Part shown: positions 16,847 through 26,400 of the stretch, piece after piece | Layout: the number at the start of each line of letters is the position of its first letter | Position numbering within the stretch: the first letter of the stretch is position 1 | Source of the DNA: Bacteroidota bacterium | GTDB taxonomy: Bacteria; Bacteroidota; Bacteroidia; Chitinophagales; Chitinophagaceae | DNA length: 64,000 bases | Direction: 5' to 3' | NCBI GenBank assembly: GCA_023423405.1 | Contig: JAFAFR010000032.1 | Coordinates: 181,334-245,333 of the forward strand | Position numbers and translations under genes: made by a program | The notes under the pieces: generated by a model | What the model saw: only the letters and a program-made list of their open reading frames with translations | The model's database searches: none | Told to the model about the DNA's origin: nothing

Positions 16847-19276
16847 CTACCCTTTTCCCTGCACGTTGATATCACTGTTCTCTATCTTTTTCCTTTCGCG
16901 CTGCGGTTGCCTGCCTCCGCCAAACTCCCATCCGACAGTAAGTTTCAACGCACGGTTGTAGTAAAGATTGTCGGTGTACGAGTTGAAATTGGGACGGGCC
17001 ATGTATTCCGTTTGCTGCACATATTTGGAGAACACATTGATGGCGGCCAGCGTCAGCGTCATCCTTGCTTTTTTGAACTCCTTCTTTCCCGCAAAACTGT
17101 AATGGTACAGCGATCCCAGGTTACCGAGCAGGGTCACCTGCCGCGTGTTGTATTCGCCGAACGCCTGCACCGCGTAATTGCGGGGAAATTTATACGTGGT
17201 ATTAAGATTGATATCAGTGCCCCACCCGGAACGGAATATTTCCAGCGCAGCGCTGTTGTAATCAAAATAGTTGAGGTTCATGTTCCCGTTGATGGTCCAC
17301 CTTGCCGTTGGGTTTGCGGTGGCCGACAGGTTCATGCCGAACTGCCTGTTGGAAGCCAGGTTCTGTTTGCTGGTAAAGGAAATTCCTTCCGCATTGGTTT
17401 CCGTATACTCAATAATGGCGTTGTCGGTTTGTTTCCAGAAAGCGGCCGCATGGAGGAAGAAAACCTGGCCGGTGCTCAGTCCCCAGGACAATTCCACCTG
17501 GTGGGCCATTTCCGGCACCAGTTGCGGGTTGCCCGATTCAATGTTCTTCGGATCGCTCGCATCCACATTCGGACTGAGGTCCCAGATATAGGGCCGCGTC
17601 AGCCGTTTGGTATAACTGAGGCTAAGCGTATTATTCTCATCCAGTTTTTTGGAGAAGGTGGCGGTGGGAATAAAATTCACGAAGCGATTGCTGAAAGACG
17701 TTCCCTGCACGTCAAAATCGCCGTTGATATAAGTGGCTTCCACGCGGGCGCCGGCTTCGATGAACCAGTTCTGCGCCAGTGTAAAGCGATAGATATTGTA
17801 GCCCGCGAGCACGTCCTGGCTGTACGCAAAATTGTCGGATCGCTGCGGTTGCGGTACCAGCTCATCGAAATTACTCCCTTCGCTCGCCGATACGTCGTAA
17901 CGATTGTCCACGTTCCGCAAAATGATTTTGGCGCCTGCTTCCATCAGGATATTTCCTTTCTTATTCAACGGATGGGTGTAGTCGCCCTGGAAAGTCCATT
18001 CCCTGTTTTTTGTTTTGCTGTTGTTCACCTCGCGGTACAGCAATTCCTTGCTCATGTTGGACTGGCCGGCATCATAGCCCGAGCGGTCGCGCGAGGGGGA
18101 GTGCTGAAGCAGGACGGCCAGTTGCTGGCCGGACTTTTTGAACCGTTTCGTATACCCGAGGTTGATATCCGCGCCGAGGTATTTATTGGCGCTGCTGATG
18201 TCCTGCGTGTATTGCTCCTGCACCGTGCCGTCGGGCAGGCTCAGGAGGGTGCCCACGCGGCTGTTGTCTGGCCACCTGCCAACCCAGGCGTTGACGCCCA
18301 GGCTCAGCTCGCTGGACGCATCGATCGCGTAATCGATGGAAAGATCGCCCGAACCATGTGGGGCAGTATTGTCCATTTCGGTGAGTTGCCGGAGGCGGTT
18401 GTTTTCGGTTGTGCCTGACAGGGAGGTACGGTCCAGTTCTTTACCGGATTTTTCGCGGAGGCGGTGTATATGTCCCGCGAAATTGATGTTCCATTTTGCA
18501 TTGGAATAGGTGATCCGCGGGTTCAGCATCTGCTCCAGGTTACTGAGTCCCGCTTCCAGGGTTCCGCCGAGGTCGGACCTTCCCTTTTTAGTAATGATAT
18601 TGATCACTCCCGCAGCGCCTTCCGCGTCGTAACGGGCCGAAGGCGTAGTGATGACCTCTACCGATTTGATCATATTGGCCGGCATCATATTGAGGGCATC
18701 GGCGGCGCTGCGGGCCATTTGACCGGAGTATTTCCCATTGATGAGGATCTTTAGATTGCTGCTTCCGCGCATACTCACGTTGCCCTGCGCGTCTACATTG
18801 AGTACCGGCGCTTTCCGCAATACATCGGCAGCCGTGCCGCCCTTGTTGGAGATATCGTTCTCGGCATTGTACACCAGCATGCCGGGTTTCTGGTCCACCA
18901 GCCTGCGGCGCGAAACCACTTTCACTTCCTGCAGGTATTCATCACCGGTAGTGAGCAGCAGTATTCCCAGTTCCTTAACGGCCTGCCCCTCTCCCAGCAA
19001 TATGGTCCACTCGCGGGTCCTGTATCCTACCGAGCTGACCTCGACGGTGAACTGTCCTGCATGCGGCAGGGGCATTGCAAAACTTCCGTTCTCCTGGGAA
19101 TAGGTGGAACCAATATTGTTCTTACCACTGTCGAGCAGGGTGATCGTTGCATAGGCGATGGCCTTTGCGGTAGCGGTATCGCGTATACTCCCGCTCAGTT
19201 TGGGTCCCGCGGTCTGCGCACGGGAAACCTCCATACAACTCATCCATAACACCAGCAAACAACCGATCTGCTTCAT
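16847..19276 (-). CDS. Outer-membrane beta-barrel receptor, TonB-dependent type
   Basis: This is an 809-aa outer-membrane protein. Residues 1-20 are a signal peptide ending near SRAQ. Residues about 25-115 form a carboxypeptidase-regulatory-like domain (SGSIRDTATAKAIAYATI). A plug-like domain follows (about 120-225, with DVLRKAPVLNVDAQG and MRGSSNLKILINGK). The remaining 580 residues are beta-barrel-like, rich in alternating aromatic strands, and the barrel is of the Bacteroidota outer-membrane beta-barrel (OMP_b-brl_3) type. No SusD partner is adjacent, so it is probably not a polysaccharide receptor. Metal chelates, peptides or other small ligands are possible. The ATG start is followed at once by the signal peptide. 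It is transcribed divergently from the Crp/Fnr gene. Confidence 0.85.
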   Translation of the reverse strand: MKQIGCLLVLWMSCMEVSRAQTAGPKLSGSIRDTATAKAIAYATITLLDSGKNNIGSTYSQENGSFAMPLPHAGQFTVEVSSVGYRTREWTILLGEGQAVKELGILLLTTGDEYLQEVKVVSRRRLVDQKPGMLVYNAENDISNKGGTAADVLRKAPVLNVDAQGNVSMRGSSNLKILINGKYSGQMARSAADALNMMPANMIKSVEVITTPSARYDAEGAAGVINIITKKGRSDLGGTLEAGLSNLEQMLNPRITYSNAKWNINFAGHIHRLREKSGKELDRTSLSGTTENNRLRQLTEMDNTAPHGSGDLSIDYAIDASSELSLGVNAWVGRWPDNSRVGTLLSLPDGTVQEQYTQDISSANKYLGADINLGYTKRFKKSGQQLAVLLQHSPSRDRSGYDAGQSNMSKELLYREVNNSKTKNREWTFQGDYTHPLNKKGNILMEAGAKIILRNVDNRYDVSASEGSNFDELVPQPQRSDNFAYSQDVLAGYNIYRFTLAQNWFIEAGARVEATYINGDFDVQGTSFSNRFVNFIPTATFSKKLDENNTLSLSYTKRLTRPYIWDLSPNVDASDPKNIESGNPQLVPEMAHQVELSWGLSTGQVFFLHAAAFWKQTDNAIIEYTETNAEGISFTSKQNLASNRQFGMNLSATANPTARWTINGNMNLNYFDYNSAALEIFRSGWGTDINLNTTYKFPRNYAVQAFGEYNTRQVTLLGNLGSLYHYSFAGKKEFKKARMTLTLAAINVFSKYVQQTEYMARPNFNSYTDNLYYNRALKLTVGWEFGGGRQPQRERKKIENSDINVQGKG

Positions 19277-19302
19277 ACACAGCTATTTTTCATTTCGCGG
19301 TG

Positions 19303-19310
19303 CAAACTTA
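19303..19310 (-). promoter_or_regulatory. Predicted -7 element for the outer-membrane receptor gene
   Basis: TAAGTTTG on the minus strand matches TAnnTTTG exactly and lies 27 nt upstream of the ATG at 19276. No convincing TTTG was found at the -33 position, so the call rests on the -7 box alone. Confidence 0.4.
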
Positions 19311-19441
19311 CGCCAACCGGCTATCGCTCATTTGCCGTTTCCGGAAAATCATTTATAAAATCAGGAAAAAATGGAAGTTTTGTTTTCACTCCCCTACAAC
19401 CCGCCGTAACAAAAGTCACCCTGCGTTCAGCCGGATAGCAA

Positions 19442-19449
19442 TATTTTTG
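19442..19449 (+). promoter_or_regulatory. Predicted -7 element for the Crp/Fnr gene
   Basis: TATTTTTG matches TAnnTTTG exactly and ends 16 nt before the ATG at 19466. The implied 5' leader is only about 10 nt. No clear -33 TTTG accompanies it. Confidence 0.35.
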
Positions 19450-19465
19450 TCCTTCAGCGCAGGAT

Positions 19466-20098
19466 ATGGACAAAGAAAAAACAATCCGGGAATTGTTCCC
19501 CGACCTGGAGAAGGCATTGTACGAGGAAATTCTCCAGCACGGAGAGATTAGGGAGATACCTGCAGGCACGCCCCTGCTCCGGATCGGGCAAACCATCCGG
19601 TCTACCATGATGGTCCTGGACGGTACGGTCAAGCTCTACCAGGAAGACGAAGAGGGCAATGAGTTTTTTATGTACCATATCCAGCCCGGCCAGGCCTGCG
19701 CCGTATCCATGGTTTGCAGTTACAGGCAGGAACAGAGCCAGGTGATGGCGAAAGCACTCACCGATGTTACCGTTTTATCCATTCCCCTGCAGTACATGGA
19801 CAAATGGCTGGGCGAATACAAAAGCTGGCATTATTTTGTTATCCGCACCTACCGGTCGCGTTACGAGGAACTGCTCCGGACCATCAATGAAATCGCTTTC
19901 AAAAACATGGATGAACGCCTGGAGTTTTACCTGCTGGAACAGGTGAAACAATTCGGCAACCAGGTACGGCTCACCCACCAGGAAATTGCCAACGACCTCA
20001 ACTCTTCCCGGGAAGTCATCAGCCGGCTCCTGAAAAAAATGGAAAAGAACGGCTGGATCGTTCTGCACCGGAATTCGCTGGAATGGGTTAGAAAATAA
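19466..20098 (+). CDS. Crp/Fnr-family transcriptional regulator
   Basis: This 210-aa regulator has a cyclic-nucleotide-binding-like beta-roll (about 25-120), a dimerisation helix, and a C-terminal winged helix-turn-helix at about 165-205 (LTHQEIANDLNSSREVISRLL). In the usual cNMP phosphate-binding cassette it has GQACAVSMVC, with Cys78 and Cys84 five residues apart. The glycine-glutamate and Arg-Ser-Ala pattern of true CRP is missing, so cAMP is an unlikely ligand. A thiol or persulfide signal is an attractive inference, because the next two genes are sulfur transporters. A perfect TGTGA-N6-TCACA palindrome lies between it and those genes. It is divergent from the outer-membrane receptor gene. 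Confidence 0.9.
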   Translation: MDKEKTIRELFPDLEKALYEEILQHGEIREIPAGTPLLRIGQTIRSTMMVLDGTVKLYQEDEEGNEFFMYHIQPGQACAVSMVCSYRQEQSQVMAKALTDVTVLSIPLQYMDKWLGEYKSWHYFVIRTYRSRYEELLRTINEIAFKNMDERLEFYLLEQVKQFGNQVRLTHQEIANDLNSSREVISRLLKKMEKNGWIVLHRNSLEWVRK

Positions 20099-20135
20099 AC
20101 AACCGGATTGCTGCGCCGGCTGTGGCCGTCCTATT

Positions 20136-20151
20136 TGTGACCTGCATCACA
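20136..20151. promoter_or_regulatory. CRP/FNR-type operator, perfect TGTGA-N6-TCACA
   Basis: TGTGACCTGCATCACA is a perfect two-fold-symmetric site. Its centre lies about 43 nt before the expected transcription start of the sulfur-transport genes, the usual place for activation by a Crp/Fnr protein that touches RNA polymerase. The adjacent regulator at 19466-20098 is the obvious candidate to bind it. The palindrome is visible directly; binding is inferred. Confidence 0.65.
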
Positions 20152-20172
20152 CGAGGTATCAAAAACTATCCG

Positions 20173-20180
20173 GAATTTTG
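20173..20180 (+). promoter_or_regulatory. Candidate -7 element of the sulfur-transport operon
   Basis: GAATTTTG differs from TAnnTTTG only at the first base and is placed suitably downstream of the palindromic operator. A degenerate -7 box would fit a promoter that needs an activator. Confidence 0.35.
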
Positions 20181-20206
20181 TTCTTTTACAGAAAGGACTA
20201 CACTAT

Positions 20207-20770
20207 ATGAAAGAATGGTTAAGCCAACCCTGGCCCTGGTATGTGGCCGGCCCGCTGATCGGGCTCATTATTCCCGCCCTGCTCCTGCTGGGCAATAAGC
20301 ATTTTGGCATCTCGTCCAACTTCCGGCATATCTGTGCCGCCTGTTTTCCCGCCAATATTCCTTTTTTCGAATACGACTGGAAAAAAGAAAACTGGAACCT
20401 CTTTTTCGTAGCCGGCATCCTCATTGGCGGATGGCTTACGGCGCAATGGCTTTCCAACCCCGAAGCCATCCGCGTCGATCCCCGGCTTGCCACCGAGTTG
20501 GCCGGTTATGGGATCAACGACTACAGCGGACTGGTGCCGGAACAGGTTTTCAGTTTCAAAAACCTCCTTACGCTGAAGGGACTGATCCTGATGGTAGGCG
20601 GTGGTTTCCTGGTGGGCTTCGGTACCCGTTACGCCGGTGGCTGCACATCGGGCCATGCCATCATGGGATTGAGCAACCTGCAATGGCCCTCGCTGGTGGC
20701 TACGGTCATGTTCATGGCCGGCGGATTTATCATGGCCAATTTACTATTACCGCTGATCCTTCATCTCTAA
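20207..20770 (+). CDS. YeeE/YedE-family sulfur transporter, N-terminal half protein
   Basis: This 187-aa inner-membrane protein has about four or five helices. The conserved motif [16 protein letters not shown] at about 145-160 contains the cysteine that in YeeE/TsuA relays thiosulfate through the membrane. Full-length YeeE is about 350 residues. Here the two halves are separate genes, this one and the next, as is common in Bacteroidota. It likely imports thiosulfate or related sulfur compounds. The ATG follows a short purine-rich stretch. Its stop is 29 bp before the second-half gene, and the pair follows the Crp/Fnr gene and operator, so control by that regulator is likely. Confidence 0.85.
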   Translation: MKEWLSQPWPWYVAGPLIGLIIPALLLLGNKHFGISSNFRHICAACFPANIPFFEYDWKKENWNLFFVAGILIGGWLTAQWLSNPEAIRVDPRLATELAGYGINDYSGLVPEQVFSFKNLLTLKGLILMVGGGFLVGFGTRYAGGCTSGHAIMGLSNLQWPSLVATVMFMAGGFIMANLLLPLILHL

Positions 20771-20799
20771 CAGGTACAAACAACCGCAAATTCCAACAC

Positions 20800-21291
20800 A
20801 TGCAAGATAACAATGCCGATTTTGAGATCCGCTCGCTCGATACCATTTGCGTGAACGAGTCGGAGCAAACGCATCCCTGGTGGCACAACCTCAAATACAT
20901 GGTAGTAGGTATCCTGTTCGGGATCGTATTCGTCAAAGCCGAGATCATTTCCTGGTTCCGGATACAGGAGATGTTCCGCCTGCAAAGTTTTCACATGTAT
21001 GGTGTTATCGGATCGGCCGTAGTGGTTGGCATGCTCTCCGTATGGCTGATCAAGAAATTGGATATTCGCACCATTTATGGTGAAAAAATTCATTTCCACC
21101 CGAAAAAATTCAATAAAGGACAGGTGTATGGAGGACTGCTTTTCGGTTTGGGATGGGCCATGACCGGCGCCTGCCCTGGTCCGCTTTTTGCGCAGATCGG
21201 CACGGGCGCCCTGGTGGTGATCGTGGTGGTGTTGAGCGCCATCGCAGGTACCTGGACCTACGGTTATTTCCGTGAAAAGCTGCCACATTAA
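20800..21291 (+). CDS. YeeE/YedE-family sulfur transporter, C-terminal half protein (DUF6691-like)
   Basis: This is a 163-aa membrane protein starting at the ATG at 20800 (MQDNNADFEIRSLD). An earlier in-frame start would overlap the previous gene by more than 300 bp and is not supported. Four helices are predicted. The motif GWAMTGACPGPLFAQIGTG at about 120-138 carries the second conserved cysteine of the YeeE thiosulfate path. Together with the preceding 187-aa protein it would rebuild one transporter. A 30-residue hydrophilic N-terminus precedes the first helix. No persulfide dioxygenase or rhodanese gene, frequent companions of this pair, is nearby. Confidence 0.85.
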   Translation: MQDNNADFEIRSLDTICVNESEQTHPWWHNLKYMVVGILFGIVFVKAEIISWFRIQEMFRLQSFHMYGVIGSAVVVGMLSVWLIKKLDIRTIYGEKIHFHPKKFNKGQVYGGLLFGLGWAMTGACPGPLFAQIGTGALVVIVVVLSAIAGTWTYGYFREKLPH

Positions 21292-21383
21292 AACGCGGGA
21301 AACGCTGTGGCGGCGCCAGTTGTCGCAACTGCCGCAGGATGGTGCGTGGTGATTCGTATCTTTACCATATAAAAACAGTCACC

Positions 21384-21794
21384 ATGATGAACACCATGCC
21401 AGCGGCAAGTTTTATTCCGGTGCTGAACTATCCGGATGTTCCGGCGGCCATCGACTGGCTGGGTCAACATTTTGATTTCCTGGAAAGATGGCGCGCCGGG
21501 GAAACCAGGGCACAGTTGTCCTTCGGAAACGGGGCCATAGAGCTCATACAGGGAGTTTCGGCCGGAAATAAACAGAGCATATCACTGATGGTACAGGTAC
21601 CCGACCTGCAGCACCACTACGAACGATCGCATGCTTCGGGTCTTTCCATTTTACAAAAGCCAACCACCCTGCCCAACGGCGAAAAACAATACAGCCTGCT
21701 CGACATTGGCGGGCATGTATGGACCTTCACGCAAACCGTCAGGGAATTGTCGCCTGAGGACTGGGGCGCTGTTTCAGCGCGGCATTTTCAATAG
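21384..21794 (+). CDS. VOC-superfamily protein (glyoxalase/bleomycin-resistance fold)
   Basis: This 136-aa single-domain protein starts at the ATG at 21384 (MMNTMPAASFIPVLNY). It shows the VOC pattern of two beta-alpha-beta-beta-beta units: an opening strand ending in YPDVPAAIDWL, a middle FGNGAIELIQG, and a C-terminal YSLLDIGGHVWTF. Proteins annotated glyoxalase or bleomycin resistance share this look, but most have no known substrate. It converges on the PepSY gene with 5 bp between the stop codons. The gene begins 92 bp after the sulfur transporter and may be independently expressed. Confidence 0.75.
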   Translation: MMNTMPAASFIPVLNYPDVPAAIDWLGQHFDFLERWRAGETRAQLSFGNGAIELIQGVSAGNKQSISLMVQVPDLQHHYERSHASGLSILQKPTTLPNGEKQYSLLDIGGHVWTFTQTVRELSPEDWGAVSARHFQ

Positions 21795-21799
21795 CTGCG

Positions 21800-23308
21800 T
21801 CAGAATATTTTTATGCCCGTATTCATCAGCAGGAGATAGATGGGGACAAAAACCACCACCATGGCCAGCGACAGTGCAAAATAGCGCTGGATGCCCCTGC
21901 TGTATTTTCCAAACAACAGGAACGGAAGGTTGAAGAGCATCAGTGGAGCCGCTACCAGGAAATTCATCAGCACCAACAGGCAGGTATAGCCGATGCTGAA
22001 TGCGGCCGGTTGCCAGACGATACCGGAAGGCAGGCCGTATACGAGGCCCATCACTCCCGACAACAATGCCATCCAGCCGGCATAACGAAGTCCTTTGGCA
22101 AAACTGGGACCGAAACCGGGCCGCGGGGATGGGGCGGACTGCGATGTGACCTGCCTGGGCCTGGCCGCAGGTTTCTGTTTTCGATGGGTATATCTCGGCC
22201 ACCAGATGATAAAACCGGTGATAAAAAGCAGCAGCGGGATAAGGCCGCCAATCAATGCCAGGATCCGGGTGGGCAGCCCGCCGAAACTACCATAGTGCAG
22301 GGGCGTGAGCCAGCTCAGGTAGGCCTGCCCGGCCGAGGGAAAATCGCGGCGGCTGTTCAGCAATACTTTTCCGCTGTACTGGTCGAGGATGATCATTTCG
22401 CGTTTGCCGCTACGGGGCAGGCCCGGCGAAATAATGTCGAGGCGGTAGTTGCCCACGCTGTCGGCCGGCAATGCAATACCCACCACACGACTGCCGTTGA
22501 GCACGCTATCGGTGTTGTTAACGAGGGCTGCGGGGGCTATGGGTTTGGCGCCGGCGGTGTAGGCCGACTGCGCCCCCAGCAAACTGGCAACGCCCTGGGG
22601 CGACTGGCCATTCAGCAGAAAGAGAAGCGCAATGACCACGGGCGAAAAAGTGATGCAGAAACCGGTAAGCGAAAGCAGCGTCACCACCGGGGCGCTGTAA
22701 AATCCAAGCACATTGTGCCAGTCGTAGTTCTGGCGTTTAAAGGAGGTATTGAATTTAACGGTGAGGGCTGCGCGCAGTTGCTTCCATTTCGCAGGCAGCC
22801 ATAAACGCATACCCGTAATCGTTAGAATAAGAAGGCAAAGCGTTGCAAGTCCAACTATGTAGCGGCCCACCACCGGCACCAGCAGGGTGCGGTGGATCTC
22901 TGTTACGATATGAACAAAGGAACTTTCATGTATCCTTTTTCCGCTGAGCTCGCCGGTGTAGGGGTTAACGAAGAATTCCTCCTCCGATTTGAAGTTGAAG
23001 AAGCGGTAGGCCTGGTTGGGCCGGCCCATGGGATCCTGCATGGCATAGTCAAAAGAGAGCTGCGGGTGTTTCTCCTTCACCATCGGGATGATGTCGGGAA
23101 GGGGTATGGGCTTACTGGTTTCGAGCACCCTGAAAAGTTCCGGGTTCAGGGCTTCGTCGATCTCGTCCTGGAACACCAGGATGCTGCCGGTCAACCCTAC
23201 AACTACCAGGATGGCGCCTGCAATAACGCCCAGGTACAGGTGCCATTTACCATACCATTTCTTTTGGTGCAGCGCCCAGCGCAGTCTCCAGCCAGTTTTT
23301 GATTCCAA
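21800..23308 (-). CDS. PepSY-associated transmembrane protein (inner membrane, possible siderophore reductase)
   Basis: This 502-aa protein has the PepSY-TM pattern: a first helix GVIAGAILVVVGLTG at about 27-45, a periplasmic PepSY-like region containing VNPYTGEL, conserved histidines in helices (TEIHRTLL, YDWHNVLGFY), and further helices to the C-terminus. PepSY_TM proteins usually accompany TonB-dependent siderophore receptors and reduce or process ferric chelates in the periplasm. No receptor is directly adjacent here. The only start that fits is TTG at 23308, because no in-frame ATG or GTG lies near the N-terminus. The first residues (MESKTGWRLRWALHQKKW) are therefore somewhat uncertain. 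Confidence 0.8.
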   Translation of the reverse strand: MESKTGWRLRWALHQKKWYGKWHLYLGVIAGAILVVVGLTGSILVFQDEIDEALNPELFRVLETSKPIPLPDIIPMVKEKHPQLSFDYAMQDPMGRPNQAYRFFNFKSEEEFFVNPYTGELSGKRIHESSFVHIVTEIHRTLLVPVVGRYIVGLATLCLLILTITGMRLWLPAKWKQLRAALTVKFNTSFKRQNYDWHNVLGFYSAPVVTLLSLTGFCITFSPVVIALLFLLNGQSPQGVASLLGAQSAYTAGAKPIAPAALVNNTDSVLNGSRVVGIALPADSVGNYRLDIISPGLPRSGKREMIILDQYSGKVLLNSRRDFPSAGQAYLSWLTPLHYGSFGGLPTRILALIGGLIPLLLFITGFIIWWPRYTHRKQKPAARPRQVTSQSAPSPRPGFGPSFAKGLRYAGWMALLSGVMGLVYGLPSGIVWQPAAFSIGYTCLLVLMNFLVAAPLMLFNLPFLLFGKYSRGIQRYFALSLAMVVVFVPIYLLLMNTGIKIF

Positions 23309-23378
23309 GTTCCGGTTTTTGAGGAAGCAAATATCCGGGCTGGCCGGCCAAACGATTTACGATCTACGGAAATTTTTC

Positions 23379-23412
23379 CCAACCCCAAACTACAAACTAC
23401 AAACCCCAAACC
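23379..23412 (-). repeat. G-rich dispersed repeat, copy 2 (TTTGGGG type)
   Basis: This copy is 34 bp and 32/34 identical to 16807-16840. It lies 5 bp beyond the stop codon of the cytochrome/propeller gene, the same position relative to a minus-strand gene as copy 1. Two GGGG runs and two TTTGTAG units are visible on the minus strand. It differs from copy 1 only where CC is replaced by TA. Confidence 0.65.
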
Positions 23413-23417
23413 ATTCC

Positions 23418-26400
23418 CTACTTAAGCGTTTCCAAAAAAGCCAGCAGGTTCGCCATGTCCTGGTTGCTGAGGGTGGAATAGAGTCCTTCCGTCATCATGG
23501 ACTTTTTCAACTGTGTCATGGTTTTTACCTCGCTGGTCTTTACCTGTTTTTGTGATCCGCCGGGGAACCGGATGTCCAGGTCGGTTTCTGTCTTACTGGC
23601 AAGTATACCCGAAATGGTGGAACCGTCTTTCATGGTCAGCTCCCATCCTTCATACCCGAAGCTGATGCCCGCCGAAGGATGTACGATGGCATCGAGCAGG
23701 GCTTCCGGCGGAAGTTTCGATCCAATCTGTGTAAGCGCCGGCCCGAAATCGAAACCTTCCTTTCCTGCTTTGTGACAAAGGCCGCAGCTCCGGTTAAATA
23801 TTTCGCGGCCGGCCGCGGCGGCGCCTTTGAGCGCAGCCAGGTCTGCCATGGTGGGTGCCTGGACGCTTTCCTTTGTTTTTCCGGCATCGGGCAAATAGGC
23901 GTCGGCCTCCTCGCGTATGGAGCCCCTCCAGGCACCGCTCACGCTGTGTACAAGATCCGGAACGAGAAAGGCCGGTACTTTTTTGGATCGCAGCAGGTCC
24001 AGAACGCGCTCCTCTCCCGACCAGCTTCTGCCCAGCTTATCCGCTGCGGTTCGGCGCAGGCTGCTGTCAGCACCTTTGTTAAACATCAAGCGCTGGAGAA
24101 TATCCAGGGAGACGGTAGTGCCCACGCCCGCGAGCGACGAGAGCAGGGCCCGCGTTTTGACACTGTCGCCCTTCGCCAGCTCCTGCCAAACCAACTGCTC
24201 GCCACCCTGCCGGAGCAGCAGCCCGGCGGCATCGCGACCCAGCGGCTCCGTGGAATGACCCAGCGCCATTTGCAGCAATTGCGCATTTCTTGTTTTCAAT
24301 CCATACCGGCCGGTGAGCTCAATGAATTCCGGGCTGTCGTTCGCGGAATCCAACACCTGGTTGAGTGCTTTCAACGCAAGGGGCGAATGCTGCACGGCCG
24401 AAATATCGAGTGCATGCAGTACCAGTTTTTGCAGGGCAGGGTCCTGGCTGGTTTCAAGCATACGCAGCAACGGTGCGTGTTTTGCAGTACCGGTTTGAAA
24501 ATCGAAGGCCCTGAAATAACGCAGCCGGTCCTTTAAGGGCTGGCGCTCATCCGCTGCCAGTTGCGCGAGATAGGGGATTGCCTTGCTGCTGCGGGCCCGC
24601 CATACGATGTCCCGGCCGGCAGGTGTTGAAAGAGGATCTCTGACTGACTGTAACCAATAGCCGAAGAATGCATCCCACTGCCCTGCCGCCCCAATGCCCA
24701 GGGCTTCGAGATACCAGCGGTCGCTTCCGTCATAGCCCTTCGCAAGCGCTGTCCACCAGGCCGCGGCTTCCGGCGATTTGCACGACCAGAGGGCGAGGGC
24801 CGCCTCGCGCCTTACCGCGGGCGAAGGATCCTGTATGGCTTTTTCCATTACTACGTCGAGGTAGTCCTTTTCCTGTGCGGCCGCACGGAGGGCCATGATC
24901 CTGATGGCTTCTGCCGTATCGCGGATGGCTTCTTCAAAATAAGTACGCGGATGGCTTTCCCCAAGGCGAAGGCAGAGCCAGAACACGCGCGCCCGGAGGC
25001 GGGCAGGATTTGCGTGGTTCGACCAGTATTCATAGAGCAGCTTATCTGACCCGGGCCTTTTCTGCAGCGCGGTAAAGGCAAGGTAACGGGTCGCCAGGTT
25101 GGGACTGAACAATGCCTGCAATGCGCCCGTGTCGGAACCATAATTCCGGGCAGGCACAGTATAACGGCTACCCCTAGGTGCTACCCGGTAAATACGTCCG
25201 CGCACCTGGTCGCCGGCTGCATGCCCGCCCACACCAGGGTCGTACCAGTCGGCCACCATCAGCGATCCGTCGGGTGCTACCGAAATGTCTGCAGGGCGGA
25301 ACCAGGGATCGTCGTCGCCTTTCAGGATATTTTCTATCGCCGCCGTAAAGCCGGCGCCCTGCGGTTGCACGCGGTAAGCACGAACCACATTGGGACCCGC
25401 ATCGCAGTGGATCATCTGGCCGTAAAAGCGCTGCGGAAACAAATCGCCCTCATAGATCACCATACCCGTGGGTGAGCCCGCGCCCGTCTGCAGCAGGTTG
25501 GGAACAGCACCTGGATCGTTGAGGTGCCAGTGACGAAACGGAATAGAGTCTTCCATATTGGTGCGGCTGCTCTGCCAGCCGGCGCCTGTCATTTCATCGG
25601 TATAACCATATTGCCCATGTGGCATCACGTAATTGATACGCGTGCCCCTGTTGCCATCGTCATCGTTATCGCTCTGCCATAGGCCGCCATAACTATCTAC
25701 CGCTACCTCATAGGGATTGCGGAAATTTTCCGCCAGCACTTCCAGCCCGCTGCCATCGGGGTTGCAGCGCAGGGTGAGCCCCTGTTTGTATTTCCGGCCA
25801 TCGAGCAGCACTTTCCCTTTTGCGTCACGCAGGGTACGGGCTTCATTTCCCATATTGAAATACAACTTGCCATCGGGGCCAAAGCTGAAAGCGTGTACGC
25901 CATGGTCGTGCTGCTCGCCGCCAATGCCCTGGAAAAGGATCTCTTTCCTATCGGCTTTGTCATCGCCGTTGTCGTCGTAAAAAGCCCATACATAAGGGCT
26001 CTGGCTGATGATAACGCGGCTGCCCAGCACAGCGATGCCCAGCGGCGCATTCAGCTCCGGGCCCTGGTAAAAGACCTTCGCCGTATCCGCATGACCATCA
26101 CCGTTGGTGTCTTCCAGGATCATGATCCGGTCGCCCAGCGCATTGGTTGGGTTTCCGTTGATGGCAGGCCGGTAATTATAAGCTTCGGTTACCCACACCC
26201 TGCCTTTATCGTCCACGTCCATATTGGTGGGATTCTGCAGCATGGGCTCGGAAGCGAAGGGCGTTACTTCCAGTCCTTCCGCCACTAGCAGTCCGCGCAG
26301 GGCATTTTGCGGCAGGTGTTTTTCGGCTTCCGTAAGAGTGTCGGCAGAAGGCCGCTGCCCCGCTTCCCCGCCGGGCTGGTTACAGGAAAGCAGCAAAAAC

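Noticed and set aside
16907..18418. 503-aa plus-strand ORF opposite the outer-membrane receptor
   Set aside because: It has no domain character and is the antisense shadow of a strong gene with matching family features.
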